Shown here: piece by piece, positions 26,878 to 36,678 of the stretch
Layout: the number at the start of each line of letters is the position of its first letter
How positions within the stretch are numbered: the stretch's first letter is position 1
Assembly (NCBI RefSeq): GCF_022811845.1
Contig: NZ_CP064266.1
Span: 4,092,001 to 4,156,000 of the forward strand
Direction: 5' to 3'
DNA: 64,000 bases
Origin: Bacillus pseudomycoides
GTDB lineage: Bacteria; Bacillota; Bacilli; Bacillales; Bacillaceae_G
Position numbers and translations under genes: made by a program
Notes under the pieces: model-generated
Databases searched by the model: none
Told to the model about the DNA's origin: nothing
What the model saw: the letters and a program-made list of their open reading frames with translations, nothing else

Positions 26878-28368
26878 TTAAAACTTTACACTTTGATTAA
26901 TCGTAACTTTTTCTTTAGCACTATTTCTTTCTATTTCTTTACATTTTTCTTCCCAAAATTCAATGCCTTCAAATCCTGCTTTTCTTGGATCAAACACCGG
27001 ATCCTTCCCTTCTTTTTTCTGATTTTCATAATCTTTCAACACTTTTAAAGCCGGTTTTGTTAAAAGTAAAATCGCAAGAAGGTTAAGCCAAGCCATACTT
27101 CCTATTCCTAAATCACCAAGATTCCATAAAAAAGAAGCAGATTCAACACTTCCAATATAAACCATCATTAAGAAAATAACCTTTAATACGGTCTTTAACC
27201 AATGCAACTTCATTTTATGATCAAGATAAACGAGTGTAGTCTCTGCAATATAGTAGTAGGCTAATAGCGTTGTAAACGCAAAGAAAAAAATAGCTATCGA
27301 TATAAACAATGGTCCAAAACCTGGTAATGCAGTTTCAACAGCTTGCTGTGTATAGATAGGACCTGCTTCAACACTTCCCATATTTTGAACAATCGGAGCT
27401 TTCCCCTCTGGTATGACATTATACATCCCAGTAATCAAGATCATAAGCGCTGTTGCTGTACAAACTACAATCGTATCAATATACACAGAAAACGCTTGTA
27501 CTAAGCCTTGTTTAGCTGGATGCGACACTTCAGCTGCCGCCGAGCTATACGTCGCTTCTCCTACACCAGCGACATTGGAAAACACAGCTCTCTTTACTCC
27601 CCAAGCAATCGCTGCACCTACAATCCCTCCAAAAGCTTGATCCATCCCGAGCGCACTAGAGAAAATAAGGGCAAACATACTAGGAATTTCAGTCATATTT
27701 GCAAATAATACAATACATGTTACGATCACATATCCAATTGCCATAAAAGGTACAAGAGCTTGTGAAACGCCGGCAATTCTTTTAACACCACCAAAAATAA
27801 TAGCTGCAAGTAATACTACCAATAAAATACCTGTAATATTTTTACCTACACTTGAAGAGTTTTCAAACGCAACCGCAATACTACTTGATTGAATTCCCGG
27901 TAATAAAATGCCATATGAAAGAGTAACAACAATTGCCACAAGTATAGCAAACCATTTTAACTTTAGACCTTTTTCAATAAAGTAAGGTGTCCCGCCTCGG
28001 TACTCATTCCCTACTTTACTTTTGTATAATTGAGAAAGGGTTGATTCAACAAAAGCGCTCGCTCCCCCTAATAAAGCCATTACCCACATCCAAAAAACAG
28101 CTCCTGGCCCTCCAAAGGCAATCGCTGTTGCAACCCCTGCAATGTTTCCAATTCCGACACGCCCTGATAAAGCTAAACAAAAAGCTTGAAAAGATGATAT
28201 TCCTGTCTCTGAAGTCTTTCCTTCAAACAATAACTTGATCATTTCTTTAAAATACCTAATTTGCAAAAAGCGAGTAACAACCGAAAAAAATACCCCTGCT
28301 CCTAACGCGAAAATGACTAATCCAATACTCCAAACTTGTCCAACCAACCATTCTACCAATTCCTCCAT
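26878..28368 (-). CDS. sodium/alanine symporter (AGCS family)
   Basis: The 496-residue protein has about eleven membrane helices. It carries AGCS signatures: GRVGIGNIAGVATAIAFGGPGAVFWMWV near residue 70, and GVKRAVFSNVAGVGEATYSSAAAEV near residue 257. It imports alanine or glycine with Na+ (AlsT/DagA type). The B. cereus group has several AGCS paralogues and the precise name is not assigned. No riboswitch is seen in the roughly 280 bases upstream. Confidence 0.93.
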   Translation of the reverse strand: MEELVEWLVGQVWSIGLVIFALGAGVFFSVVTRFLQIRYFKEMIKLLFEGKTSETGISSFQAFCLALSGRVGIGNIAGVATAIAFGGPGAVFWMWVMALLGGASAFVESTLSQLYKSKVGNEYRGGTPYFIEKGLKLKWFAILVAIVVTLSYGILLPGIQSSSIAVAFENSSSVGKNITGILLVVLLAAIIFGGVKRIAGVSQALVPFMAIGYVIVTCIVLFANMTEIPSMFALIFSSALGMDQAFGGIVGAAIAWGVKRAVFSNVAGVGEATYSSAAAEVSHPAKQGLVQAFSVYIDTIVVCTATALMILITGMYNVIPEGKAPIVQNMGSVEAGPIYTQQAVETALPGFGPLFISIAIFFFAFTTLLAYYYIAETTLVYLDHKMKLHWLKTVLKVIFLMMVYIGSVESASFLWNLGDLGIGSMAWLNLLAILLLTKPALKVLKDYENQKKEGKDPVFDPRKAGFEGIEFWEEKCKEIERNSAKEKVTINQSVKF

Positions 28369-28611
28369 CCAATCCCCCCCTAAATAAATTCACCACTTCA
28401 TCATGCAATTCACATACCAACCTATAATAAATCTGTGAATACTTCACCCTGAATAAAGATTATACATTCATCTGAACAGCATATTTTTACACATCTGTGT
28501 AAAAATATTTTTGAAGTGTTATTACTTTTTTACATAAATATTTAAGTTTTACTTCCTTCAAAATTTTTAAAAGTCACTGTACGAAGTAATTGAATTAAAT
28601 ATGTACATACT

Positions 28612-28651
28612 AAAAAGGAGCTGCCGAGATTACTCTCAACAACTCCTTTTT
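28612..28651 (-). terminator. terminator after DUF2653 gene
   Basis: AAAAAGGAG and CTCCTTTTT form the base of an imperfect stem directly after the stop at 28653. A T tract lies on the minus strand. Confidence 0.55.
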
Positions 28652-28652
28652 A

Positions 28653-28961
28653 CTACTCATCCGAATTATTTAAATTCGCTAATGCGAAAATACCTTCTTC
28701 ATCATCTAACTCAAGCTGTAATCTTACCGCAAATGGATTGACATTGTATTCACGATCAAGCCATAAGCGAAGTGCTTCAATTAAGTTTGCTTGAATTAAT
28801 ATTTGTTTGCGACTATTAACTTCTACTTCCGCAGAAAAACCATAGTCATCATCATACATCAGTTCAGCTAATACCTCTTCCGGACCAACTTGACGCTTTT
28901 CGGCAATATATACACATAGTGCATTTATCAGCTCTTGTTCTGAGATTTTTATCGTCTCCAT
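28653..28961 (-). CDS. YxcD-like DUF2653 protein
   Basis: The 102-residue, strongly acidic cytoplasmic protein begins IKISEQELINALCVYIAEK. It resembles the DUF2653/YxcD family of Bacillus, whose function is unknown. Its start overlaps the end of the preceding membrane-protein gene by 13 bases, so the two are translationally coupled and probably act together. Confidence 0.7.
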   Translation of the reverse strand: METIKISEQELINALCVYIAEKRQVGPEEVLAELMYDDDYGFSAEVEVNSRKQILIQANLIEALRLWLDREYNVNPFAVRLQLELDDEEGIFALANLNNSDE

Positions 28962-29392
28962 GTTGCTTCTTCCGCCTGTTTCTTACGTTGGTTTTTAAAG
29001 TACTTAAATGCTCGGATCGCTAACATTACGATACCAGCCATTACTAACATGTTTACCATGAACGCTAATACAGAACCAAGTGCTCCCATGTTTGCAAATA
29101 AACTTCCCATTAATAATCCACCAAGACCACCAAGTAATAAACCTTTCATAAAGCTTCCTTTATTACTCTTTGGTGCTGTGTTTGATGCTTTTGTATCAGG
29201 GTTTGTTTTCTTCGCATTCACATTAGAGTCTTTTTTATTTAAGTCCACTTTTGAGTTTTGCCCTGAACTTGGTGTAAATGATTTTTTACCAGATTTGTAA
29301 CTTTTCGCTGCTGCATGATCTACAAATAAAAAGCTACTAGCTCCAAAAACAACCATGAATGCAGTCATTACTGTAACGAGTTTTTTCAACAT
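28949..29392 (-). CDS. secreted or membrane protein with glycine-rich helix
   Basis: The 147-residue product has a signal peptide (about 1-29, ending HAAA), a Ser/Lys/Asn-rich linker (30-80), a glycine-rich hydrophobic segment (about 82-102, GLLLGGLGGLLMGSL), a second membrane helix (about 105-125) and a basic tail. Glycine-zipper helices of this kind occur in Tim44-like and YxcE-like membrane proteins. No function can be assigned. It is coupled to the DUF2653 gene. Confidence 0.7.
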   Translation of the reverse strand: MLKKLVTVMTAFMVVFGASSFLFVDHAAAKSYKSGKKSFTPSSGQNSKVDLNKKDSNVNAKKTNPDTKASNTAPKSNKGSFMKGLLLGGLGGLLMGSLFANMGALGSVLAFMVNMLVMAGIVMLAIRAFKYFKNQRKKQAEEATWRR

Positions 29393-29655
29393 ATTATATC
29401 CATTCTCCTTTTACTATAGATATATGTGAAATCTATCTTTCTCTCAAATAAGAATGATAGATTTATTTTAAAGTCAAATAAAAAGTTCTTATGAACTCAT
29501 TATATGAACTTTTATTATAATAAGCAAGCATTATTTATTTAACTTTATTAATAATGTAAAAAGACAGGAAAAATAAAGAAAAACGGAATTGACTTTACAA
29601 GCAACAAAACATATTATAAGGTCATAAGAACTTTTAAAACTTTGGAGGTGAAAAG

Positions 29656-30420
29656 ATGGAAACATTTCATCTCACACGAAACGAGATGGCGACGCTCCTT
29701 CTTTCTCTTAGAGGATGGAATACAAAAAAACCTCTCGTTATTTTACAAGAAGCTTGGGCAAAGTCACATAAAAAAGATATTGAGTGTGGCCAAAGTGTTA
29801 CAGCCTTTATTACAACCGCTCTTTCACCTATTTTTGAAAAGCTGATTAAAATTGAAGATACAGACATTGGTTTTTCTTTAAATGAGATCGTTGCGCTTGG
29901 TAATCAAATCGAAAATACCAGTTTTTCTGTAACAGCTATGCAAAACTGGGTAAAACGAGATATAAAAGAAATGATTGGTTCACCACAAAAAGGAAAAAAA
30001 TACTCAATTGAACAAGCAGCATTACTATTCATCGTAGAAGATTTAAAAACCGCGCTGGACTTTGAATCTATACGTAAGTTATTAAGACTTATTGTAAATG
30101 ACCCAGCCGATCGAAGTGATGATTTAATCAACCCTGTTCATTTATACGTTGCTTACTCTTCTTTATTTGAAGAGTTGAATCAAGGTGGTTGTTTACAATT
30201 AAATGCGACTGATACCATTCGTACAATTGAAAATATTGTAAAAGAAAAATCCGATAAAATCGCAAGCAAATTTGACCAAATCAACAATGAACAACGAGAA
30301 GCCATTCGCAATGCGATCATTATCGCAACGCTCTCTGTACATACCGCATATGTACAAATGTTAGCAAAGCGCTATGTATCGGCAACATTATTTTTACAAA
30401 ACTTAGATGTGAAACCATAA
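29656..30420 (+). CDS. DUF1836 domain protein (MerR-like)
   Basis: The 254-residue product has a MerR-like winged helix in its middle (SFSVTAMQNWVKRDIKEMIGSPQKGKKYSIEQAALLFIV cut across residues 95-135), as in the DUF1836 family, followed by a helical C-terminus. GGAGGTG precedes ATG 29656. Related proteins are predicted DNA binders with no known target. It is divergent from the membrane/DUF2653 pair, which it might regulate. A terminator follows directly. Confidence 0.78.
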   Translation: METFHLTRNEMATLLLSLRGWNTKKPLVILQEAWAKSHKKDIECGQSVTAFITTALSPIFEKLIKIEDTDIGFSLNEIVALGNQIENTSFSVTAMQNWVKRDIKEMIGSPQKGKKYSIEQAALLFIVEDLKTALDFESIRKLLRLIVNDPADRSDDLINPVHLYVAYSSLFEELNQGGCLQLNATDTIRTIENIVKEKSDKIASKFDQINNEQREAIRNAIIIATLSVHTAYVQMLAKRYVSATLFLQNLDVKP

Positions 30421-30452
30421 AAAATAGGAGCATACAATGCTCCTATTTTTTA
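30420..30452 (+). terminator. terminator of DUF1836 gene
   Basis: AAAATAGGAGCAT pairs with ATGCTCCTATTTT around a 4-base loop. A run of Ts follows on the plus strand. Confidence 0.85.
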
Positions 30453-30713
30453 TTATACGCAGGAATAATCAGCAATACCAAACCATTATATTTTACATTC
30501 AAAAGTGTAAACGACTCATCCCTCTCCTCCTAATCACTTTACAATAAATAATATTACGTAACCGCCTGCTCTCTCAGTTTAAATTTTAGTGATTTACAAA
30601 ATAAATACGCTATCTCTATATACAATGGAAAAAATAGTAACCCAAAATTCTACATAGTATCCTCTTTCCAAGTAAATATTAATGGCAGTTTGATAAAAAG
30701 GAGGAAACATTCC

Positions 30714-30884
30714 ATGAAAAAGAAAAAATATTTATTTGCTCTAATGGCGACTGTTTTATCGACAGGATTATTATTTGGTTGCAATAATGGTATGGATGAA
30801 CAAGAGCCAGATCCAACAGAAGAGCCTTCTGAACAAAAAAAGCAAGATGAAAGAAAAAATGAAAATAACACTAACAATAAATAA
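30714..30884 (+). CDS. small lipoprotein
   Basis: ATG 30714 has AAAGGAGGAAA upstream. The 56-residue product has Lys-rich N-terminal residues, a hydrophobic core and the lipobox LLFGC (Cys at about residue 23). It then has a very acidic and polar tail rich in Glu, Asp, Lys and Asn. It is presumably membrane-anchored on the outside. There is no function clue; similar tiny lipoproteins are common in Bacillus. Confidence 0.7.
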   Translation: MKKKKYLFALMATVLSTGLLFGCNNGMDEQEPDPTEEPSEQKKQDERKNENNTNNK

Positions 30885-30943
30885 TTGATTATCGTAATAA
30901 AAAGGCTACAGACAAATTTTTTCATACATTAAACATAGAATTA

Positions 30944-32251
30944 TCAATATACATCCCTTTCCAATATTAAGATGACATATGTTAGAAAAATGGATTTGAA
31001 TTTATCTATACTTATTATTGCTAGTAACAGATTATATCGAATTTTAGAATCACTTTTCCATTTCTCTGTGAGATCATAAAAAATAGGAGCATTTCGCCCT
31101 ATTTTTTTATGGTTATCTATCTTTTCCAAGAAATAAGTATATTCTTTTAACGGCAAGCTAACTATTTCTCTAATATAATTTGAGCTGTGTATAATATCAT
31201 AGAGGCCATCATCTTTTATTACGAAAATACCACCTGTGTAAGAACTATAATTTTTCTTTTCAGTGATAACACCTAATATTGAAATATCTTCTTTATTTAT
31301 TTTAGAGTTAGAGGGTTTCCTTTCCATCCATTGTAGACTACTCGATGAAGAAAGATAAAGATGAGCTAGATCCGCTATTTCTGTCCCTTTATTCATTGAA
31401 AGTATATTTATCTCATTGCAAATGTTCTCATCATTTAAAGCTAAGAAATCTGTGATACACCTTTCTCCTTCTTTCTTATTAAAAAATACCTTTAACTCAG
31501 AAGTAACAAATGGAATCTTTTCTTCTTGCATCATGCGAAAAATCTCCTGTAATAACAAATCTTTTCCAACTATAAACGGATGACCAAATCCGTTATCATA
31601 CAGGGATTTTTTTACCTTTACAAGATGTTCTATATACGGTACTCCAGCTTCTTCAATGACAAGCTTTTGATTTACTATACGCATAGTAGAAATGAGCTTT
31701 TCAATTGGAACCCTTTCTAATCCCAGTGATGAATAATACAAATCCCGATTCCAAAAATCAAGTTGGTCCATACCTAATGAAAGAAATAAAATTTCATCTA
31801 TAATCGGAAAAGCATTCTCTTCTGACAGGACTTGTATTACATCTTCTAATAATCCATGCGTCCTCCCTAAAATATTACGTACCTCTTTATCTTCTTTAAT
31901 AATTCGTATTGTCCAATCAGCATGATCCTGTCCTGATATTCGCTGAAAACAATGTGAATATGGTCCGTGACCAATATCATGAAGCAAAGCTACAACCGAA
32001 ACAACTTTTCTTTCATATTTCGAAAAATGAATATCTCCTATTGCAGTAAGATGATTTATCACCTTGTTCACAAGCACATATACTCCGATAGAATGCTCAA
32101 TTCTTGTATGTGTTGCGTTTGGGTGTAAATAGTATGTATGCCCTTGTTGTTTAATATGAGAAAGCCTTTGAAATGCTTTTGTTTCCATTAGATTACCGAT
32201 ATCTTTATCATGAATTACAACTGTTCCGTAAATAGAATCTACAATTTCCAT
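30944..32251 (-). CDS. HD-superfamily phosphohydrolase (dGTPase-like)
   Basis: The 435-residue protein has the HD metal site: H in RIEHSIGVYVL, then LLHDIGHGPYSHCF (His-Asp doublet) and a later Asp in GMDQLDFWNRD. This layout is shared by YwfO/SAMHD1-like dNTP triphosphohydrolases and related nucleotide hydrolases. The opening region (IYGTVVIHDKDIGNLMETKAFQRLSHI) is the usual N-terminus of this subfamily. The substrate is unproven. No operon partner is seen. Confidence 0.85.
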   Translation of the reverse strand: MEIVDSIYGTVVIHDKDIGNLMETKAFQRLSHIKQQGHTYYLHPNATHTRIEHSIGVYVLVNKVINHLTAIGDIHFSKYERKVVSVVALLHDIGHGPYSHCFQRISGQDHADWTIRIIKEDKEVRNILGRTHGLLEDVIQVLSEENAFPIIDEILFLSLGMDQLDFWNRDLYYSSLGLERVPIEKLISTMRIVNQKLVIEEAGVPYIEHLVKVKKSLYDNGFGHPFIVGKDLLLQEIFRMMQEEKIPFVTSELKVFFNKKEGERCITDFLALNDENICNEINILSMNKGTEIADLAHLYLSSSSSLQWMERKPSNSKINKEDISILGVITEKKNYSSYTGGIFVIKDDGLYDIIHSSNYIREIVSLPLKEYTYFLEKIDNHKKIGRNAPIFYDLTEKWKSDSKIRYNLLLAIISIDKFKSIFLTYVILILERDVY

Positions 32252-32341
32252 TTTACCCCTCCTATTCTACAATTACTTCATTATCTACTGTATTGAATTT
32301 TCTTTCAATTTCCGTTCTATTTCATCCCTTCTCTTTTGTTC

Positions 32342-32827
32342 TTACTTGTCTAATTTGATCTGCTTATCTTCTAAAAAATAGAGAATTTCTTCTTTATGCT
32401 TTAAATCATGTTGAACAAGGATCAAGAAATACTCATTTAACTTCATACTTTCTTTCCCAAATTGATAATAAGTATTAAAATTTTGATCAGGAATCCTCTT
32501 GATATAATTGACTAAACGCTTACGTGTAAAAATGAATTGATCAATTAACTCTTCTTTTGAAATACCTGATCGCGCATATTGAATGGCACTTCTATTCATT
32601 TCTTCAACATCTTTTGAAACATTAGGTAAACTTTCTACATGTATGAAATAAGGTACCCTATGTCGAATTAAAAACTCATCCCAAGTTATAAAATGTGAAA
32701 TAACATCGGCAATTCCCCAAGATCCCTTCCGAAAAGATTGAAACCATATCTCATCAGATACAGGCTTTAATCCTTCGCACCATTCTATTAAACTTAACTT
32801 TTTCTTTAAAATAGATTCTTTACTCAT
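32342..32827 (-). CDS. DinB-family protein
   Basis: The 161-residue four-helix product resembles DinB/YfiT metal-binding proteins: a His in VISHFITWDEFL and another in VQHDLKHKEEIL are the likely metal ligands. Such proteins act in thiol-dependent or unknown stress chemistry. The gene lies 90 bases upstream of the HD hydrolase gene on the same strand. Confidence 0.75.
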   Translation of the reverse strand: MSKESILKKKLSLIEWCEGLKPVSDEIWFQSFRKGSWGIADVISHFITWDEFLIRHRVPYFIHVESLPNVSKDVEEMNRSAIQYARSGISKEELIDQFIFTRKRLVNYIKRIPDQNFNTYYQFGKESMKLNEYFLILVQHDLKHKEEILYFLEDKQIKLDK

Positions 32828-32973
32828 GACTCTCTCCTTTTTCTTTATTATTACACATTATGAGCATTGTATTATTCTAGGTAGTGTAAGAAAAAACCTC
32901 CAATTATCCCTTTTGAATAAGCATCCATTTCTCTTTTAAATTCGTATAGTATTTTAAAAGGAGTGATACACAT

Positions 32974-33198
32974 ATGCCTTGGCAACAAAAAATTCAATAT
33001 TTAATCGGTAAGCCTGTCGGGGTTTCTTTAGTAAACGGTCAAGGAACATCTGGAGTTTTATGTGGTGTACACGGTGGACATATTTATTTGTATGAATACT
33101 TATATCAAGCGCAATTTGCAATGAAACATTATGATTTTAGACAAATTCAAGATATACATCCTTTTCCTAATTGTCCACACCAAAACCCTTTGTATTAA
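32974..33198 (+). CDS. small hypothetical protein (YuzF-like)
   Basis: The 74-residue product is glycine- and tyrosine-rich, with GKPVGVSLVNGQGTSGVLCGV and IYLYEYLYQAQFA. It looks like a small beta-barrel domain of the Sm-like/YuzF type seen in Bacillus. AAAAGGAGTG precedes the ATG and a terminator follows. Its function is unknown. Confidence 0.65.
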   Translation: MPWQQKIQYLIGKPVGVSLVNGQGTSGVLCGVHGGHIYLYEYLYQAQFAMKHYDFRQIQDIHPFPNCPHQNPLY

Positions 33199-33236
33199 AA
33201 AATAGGAGCAGCTTCAAAAAGCTGTTCCTATTTTTA
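33197..33236 (+). terminator. terminator
   Basis: AATAGGAGCAGCTT pairs with AGCTGTTCCTATT, with flanking A and T runs, immediately after the small YuzF-like gene. Confidence 0.85.
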
Positions 33237-33262
33237 TGCTTGTCCTACATACTAATCAATTT

Positions 33263-33790
33263 TTATTGAAATACATTCTTATATTCATAATATGATAATT
33301 GACGTCCATCATAATTCACATCATGTGTGTACGTAAATCCAACCTTTTCTAAAACATTCTTTGATTTCTCATTTGCGACTCTAATTCTTGCGGTTAATTT
33401 TTTAGCCTTTAAATCATAAAATGCATATTGAATCGATGCATGAGCAGCCTCTGTAGCATATCCACTTCCCCAAAACTTCGGATTAAGAAGATACATAATT
33501 TCTACATGTCCTGTTCCATCAATATATCTTAAACCACAATGCCCTATTAGTTCTTCCGTTGTTTTATGAAATAGGAACCACACACCAAAGCCATTTTCAT
33601 TCCAATGCTCTATGATTTTCCCAACATACTGCTTTGTTTCTTCCTTTGACATCCCTCTAGATACTGCAAGCCATCTACCAACTTCATCATTTTTCACAAT
33701 TTGATAGAATGCATCAATATCTTCTAAAATAGGCTTTCTCATAAAAAGTCTTTCCGTACGAATTGATTTTTCATTGACCTGGATGGACAT
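33263..33790 (-). CDS. GNAT N-acetyltransferase (RimJ/RimL-like)
   Basis: The 175-residue product is a GNAT acetyltransferase of the RimJ type: the N-terminal RTERLFMRKPILEDIDAFYQIV, the acetyl-CoA loop KFWGSGYATEAAHA (Q/RxxGxG/A variant) and ENVLEKVGFTY-like C-terminal motif. It transfers acetyl from acetyl-CoA to an unknown amine, often a ribosomal protein N-terminus or an antibiotic. Confidence 0.85.
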   Translation of the reverse strand: MSIQVNEKSIRTERLFMRKPILEDIDAFYQIVKNDEVGRWLAVSRGMSKEETKQYVGKIIEHWNENGFGVWFLFHKTTEELIGHCGLRYIDGTGHVEIMYLLNPKFWGSGYATEAAHASIQYAFYDLKAKKLTARIRVANEKSKNVLEKVGFTYTHDVNYDGRQLSYYEYKNVFQ

Positions 33791-33888
33791 ATTCTCTTCC
33801 CCTTCGTAACAAGTTTACTTTGGTAAATTATATCATGAATTTTCTTTCATTTTACGCTACAAATCGTAAAATGACGATATGCGTTCAC

Positions 33889-33926
33889 AAAAAAACAGAC
33901 TTCCGTTCAACCGAAGTCTATTTTTT
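33889..33926 (-). terminator. terminator of oppA-type gene
   Basis: AAAACAGACTTC pairs with GAAGTCTATTTT, with a T run on the minus strand, 12 bases past the stop at 33939. Confidence 0.8.
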
Positions 33927-33938
33927 ATATATTCCATT

Positions 33939-35561
33939 TTATTTTTTCACATCTACCCATTTCAAACTTGTCGCTGGACCAAATTGATGTACATATAAAT
34001 CTTTAACATATGGTTTTTGTAAATAAGATAATCCGCGCTGGAACACTGGTGCAATTACCGCGTCATCAAGTAGCATTTTCTCTGCATCTTGCATCACTTT
34101 CCAACGTGCTTTTTCATCATTTCCTAATTCCATTTTTGTCTTTTTAATTAATGCATCATATTCTGGATTGGCATAGCCGGTATTATTAACACCGCTTTCT
34201 GAAATAAAAACTTCTAAGTATGTCATTGGATCAGGATAATCTGGTAGCCAACGTGATAATGACATCTCATATTCTTTCTTTTTCTCTAATGCTAGTTTTT
34301 GAGAATGTGGCTGTAGTTTTACTTTCACTGTTAATCCTGGTAAATTCTTTTCTAATTGCTCTTTAATATATTCTCCTACCTTTTTAAAGTTTTCTAAATC
34401 ATAATTTAACATTTCTAACGTAACTTCATTCGTTCCTGTCTCTTGCTTGGCTTTTTCCCAATATTCCTTTGCCTTGTTCACATTCGTCTTATTAAACTCT
34501 GTCGTTGTCTCCCTAAAATCTTTTTTATCTGGTCCCTTTAAAAAGCCATTTGGAACATAGTAATTGGCCGGTACTGATCCATCGTTTAAAAATGAAGTTG
34601 CAAGTCCCTTTCTATCAAAAGCCATACTAAGTGCAAAGCGAGCATTTTTATTTTTAAGAATTGGTACATTTTCATTAAAACGGAAGAAATACATAACCGG
34701 ATCTGTATATTGTTTTAATTCTTTATCATTTTTATATTTATCAACAAATTCTGTCGAAATAACAGCACGATCAATTTTATCTGTTTGATATAGATTTACT
34801 ACCGTCGAAATTTCTTTAACAATTTGGTAGTTTACTTCATCTAATTTCACTTCTTTTTTATCCCAATATTGATTATTTTTCTTCATCGTAAAACTTGCTT
34901 CGTGCTTCCATTCTGATAATGTAAATGGACCATTATATATGGTTGTATTTGCTTCTAAACCATATTTATCTCCTTGTCCCTTTGCATATTTTGGATTAAT
35001 TGGATAAAAAGATGGTAAACAAATCAGTTTTGTGAAGTATGGAACAGGATGCTCTAACTCTACCGTAAAAGTTTTTTCATCTTGTGCTTTTACTCCTAAT
35101 TCGTCCAGCCCCATCTGCTTCTTGTTTATTTTTTCTGCATTTTTTACATCATACATAATATATGCATATTCAGACCCTGTTTCAGGATTAATAAGCTGCC
35201 TCCAAGCAAATTCGAAATCGTGAGCTGTTACAGGATCACCGTTAGACCATTTCGCATCACGCAAATGAAATGTATATGTTTTCCCATCTTTACTGACCTC
35301 ATACTTTTCCGCAATGCCAGGAATGACCTCATCATTTTTTGAAAGTCTGAATAATCCCTCCATTACATTATTTAATACGTTAAATGAAACAGCGTCTGTT
35401 ACTTTTAAGGAATTTAATGATGGAATTTCTCCTGTTTCTGTTAACTGCAGTATTTTCTTCTCTTCTTTTGGTTTTGTAGTCGTTTTTTCTTTTCCACAAC
35501 CAGCTAAAAATGAAGAAAGAAGTAGCGTACTAACTAATGAAAAACGAACAACCTTTTTCAT
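33939..35561 (-). CDS. peptide ABC transporter substrate-binding lipoprotein (OppA type)
   Basis: The 540-residue product has a lipoprotein signal with lipobox LLSSFLAGCGK (Cys at residue 22). It belongs to the SBP_bac_5 family: YTFHLRDAKWSNGDPVTAHDFEFAWRQ cut across 90-118, and a C-terminal DAVIAPVF. OppA-like proteins bind extracellular oligopeptides for import. It lies 38 bases after the ykfC-like gene on the same strand. Muropeptides such as Ala-Glu-Dap tripeptides are therefore a plausible ligand, as in other ykf clusters. Permease genes are not in the window. Confidence 0.92.
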   Translation of the reverse strand: MKKVVRFSLVSTLLLSSFLAGCGKEKTTTKPKEEKKILQLTETGEIPSLNSLKVTDAVSFNVLNNVMEGLFRLSKNDEVIPGIAEKYEVSKDGKTYTFHLRDAKWSNGDPVTAHDFEFAWRQLINPETGSEYAYIMYDVKNAEKINKKQMGLDELGVKAQDEKTFTVELEHPVPYFTKLICLPSFYPINPKYAKGQGDKYGLEANTTIYNGPFTLSEWKHEASFTMKKNNQYWDKKEVKLDEVNYQIVKEISTVVNLYQTDKIDRAVISTEFVDKYKNDKELKQYTDPVMYFFRFNENVPILKNKNARFALSMAFDRKGLATSFLNDGSVPANYYVPNGFLKGPDKKDFRETTTEFNKTNVNKAKEYWEKAKQETGTNEVTLEMLNYDLENFKKVGEYIKEQLEKNLPGLTVKVKLQPHSQKLALEKKKEYEMSLSRWLPDYPDPMTYLEVFISESGVNNTGYANPEYDALIKKTKMELGNDEKARWKVMQDAEKMLLDDAVIAPVFQRGLSYLQKPYVKDLYVHQFGPATSLKWVDVKK

Positions 35562-35599
35562 TCAAAAACCCCCTATTATTTTTCTATTACTCTCTCTTA

Positions 35600-36601
35600 T
35601 TAAGGTAAATAACGACGTGCTCCTGCATATTCTTCAATGTATCCTGGCGTATTAATAGGAATAATTTCAACTGTCCTCGCTGCATTTGGGGAATGGATCA
35701 TCTTCCCATCTCCAATATACATACCTACGTGATGGACACTTCCTTTTCCTTGATTGTAAGCAAAAAATAGCAAATCACCTTTTTGTAAGTGTTCTCTTTC
35801 AACTGCAATACCTGCTTTTGATTGTGGACCAGAGTCACGTGGAATTGTAATACCATGAGATTTGTAAATCGTATGTGTAAAACCAGAACAATCAAAACCA
35901 AAACCACTTGTTCCAGCCCATATATACGGTAATCCTAAAAACAACTTCCCAGTATTCACTAAATCATCACCCGTTGGAACAGGAATGTCATTTTGCGATT
36001 TATATACTTTTCCGTCGTTTTTCCGTAACCATGCTTTTTGTCCGTTTGGTAACAATACTCGATACGATATATTATCTTCACTTATTAATGGTAAGCGTGT
36101 ATTATAACTAACCTCTAAAGATTTATATTTATCAGATGGATTAATGTATACAATAGCTGTCGGCTTTGTAATAAGAACGAATGGTTGCTCCTTTTTCCCT
36201 GCAAATTCTGTATTATAGGTTAGCTGTTTCACTGGGACCCATCCAGGATAACCAGCCTCATTTCTTGGCGTTGGCTGACCATGAACAACTACTTTTGCCC
36301 ATTCACCTTGCCGATCAATGATTGTTACTTCCTGCCCCAATAAAGCTTGTGTTTCTAATTTATTTGTACTTGTTAACCAAAGTTTTTCATCAAGCGTCAT
36401 CGATTTCGTCCATTTCCATAGATCAACAGGATTCGTTACACTTGGCTCATCAATAGGACGAAGTAAATTGGGTCCAGTCCATAATGTTGCTGCCGCCACA
36501 TCTACATAAGCTTGATTACTATTTAGCTCTTCAGCATTCACTACAGAAAAAGATGAAAATACTAACAAGCAACTAAAAAACATAGTAATGACTTTCCTCA
36601 T
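35600..36601 (-). CDS. ykfC: NlpC/P60 gamma-D-glutamyl-L-diamino acid endopeptidase (YkfC-like)
   Basis: The product has 333 residues with a signal peptide (about 1-23), two SH3b-like domains (about 30-200) and a C-terminal NlpC/P60 catalytic domain. Catalytic residues are Cys in GFGFDCSGFTH, His in VHHVGMYIGDG and His in MIHSPNAA. The family cleaves the gamma-D-Glu-diaminopimelate bond of free L-Ala-gamma-D-Glu-DAP peptides in wall recycling. ATG 36601 is chosen because AAAGGGGG is eight bases upstream; the in-frame GTG at 36607 is too close. It lies between the ykfB remnant and the OppA gene. Confidence 0.93.
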   Translation of the reverse strand: MRKVITMFFSCLLVFSSFSVVNAEELNSNQAYVDVAAATLWTGPNLLRPIDEPSVTNPVDLWKWTKSMTLDEKLWLTSTNKLETQALLGQEVTIIDRQGEWAKVVVHGQPTPRNEAGYPGWVPVKQLTYNTEFAGKKEQPFVLITKPTAIVYINPSDKYKSLEVSYNTRLPLISEDNISYRVLLPNGQKAWLRKNDGKVYKSQNDIPVPTGDDLVNTGKLFLGLPYIWAGTSGFGFDCSGFTHTIYKSHGITIPRDSGPQSKAGIAVEREHLQKGDLLFFAYNQGKGSVHHVGMYIGDGKMIHSPNAARTVEIIPINTPGYIEEYAGARRYLP

Positions 36602-36678
36602 GAACACATCCCCCTTTTATTAATATTTCTCCCTGTTCAAAAAATCGTGATTTCAAAGAAAACCCTTCTGCTGGAATT

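Noticed and set aside
28370..28650. Possible glycine riboswitch ahead of the alanine symporter
   Set aside because: The region shows no conserved glycine-aptamer core or expression platform hairpin.
30650..30925. Minus-strand frame opposite the small lipoprotein
   Set aside because: The plus strand has a strong ribosome site and lipobox; the opposite frame is an antisense artefact.
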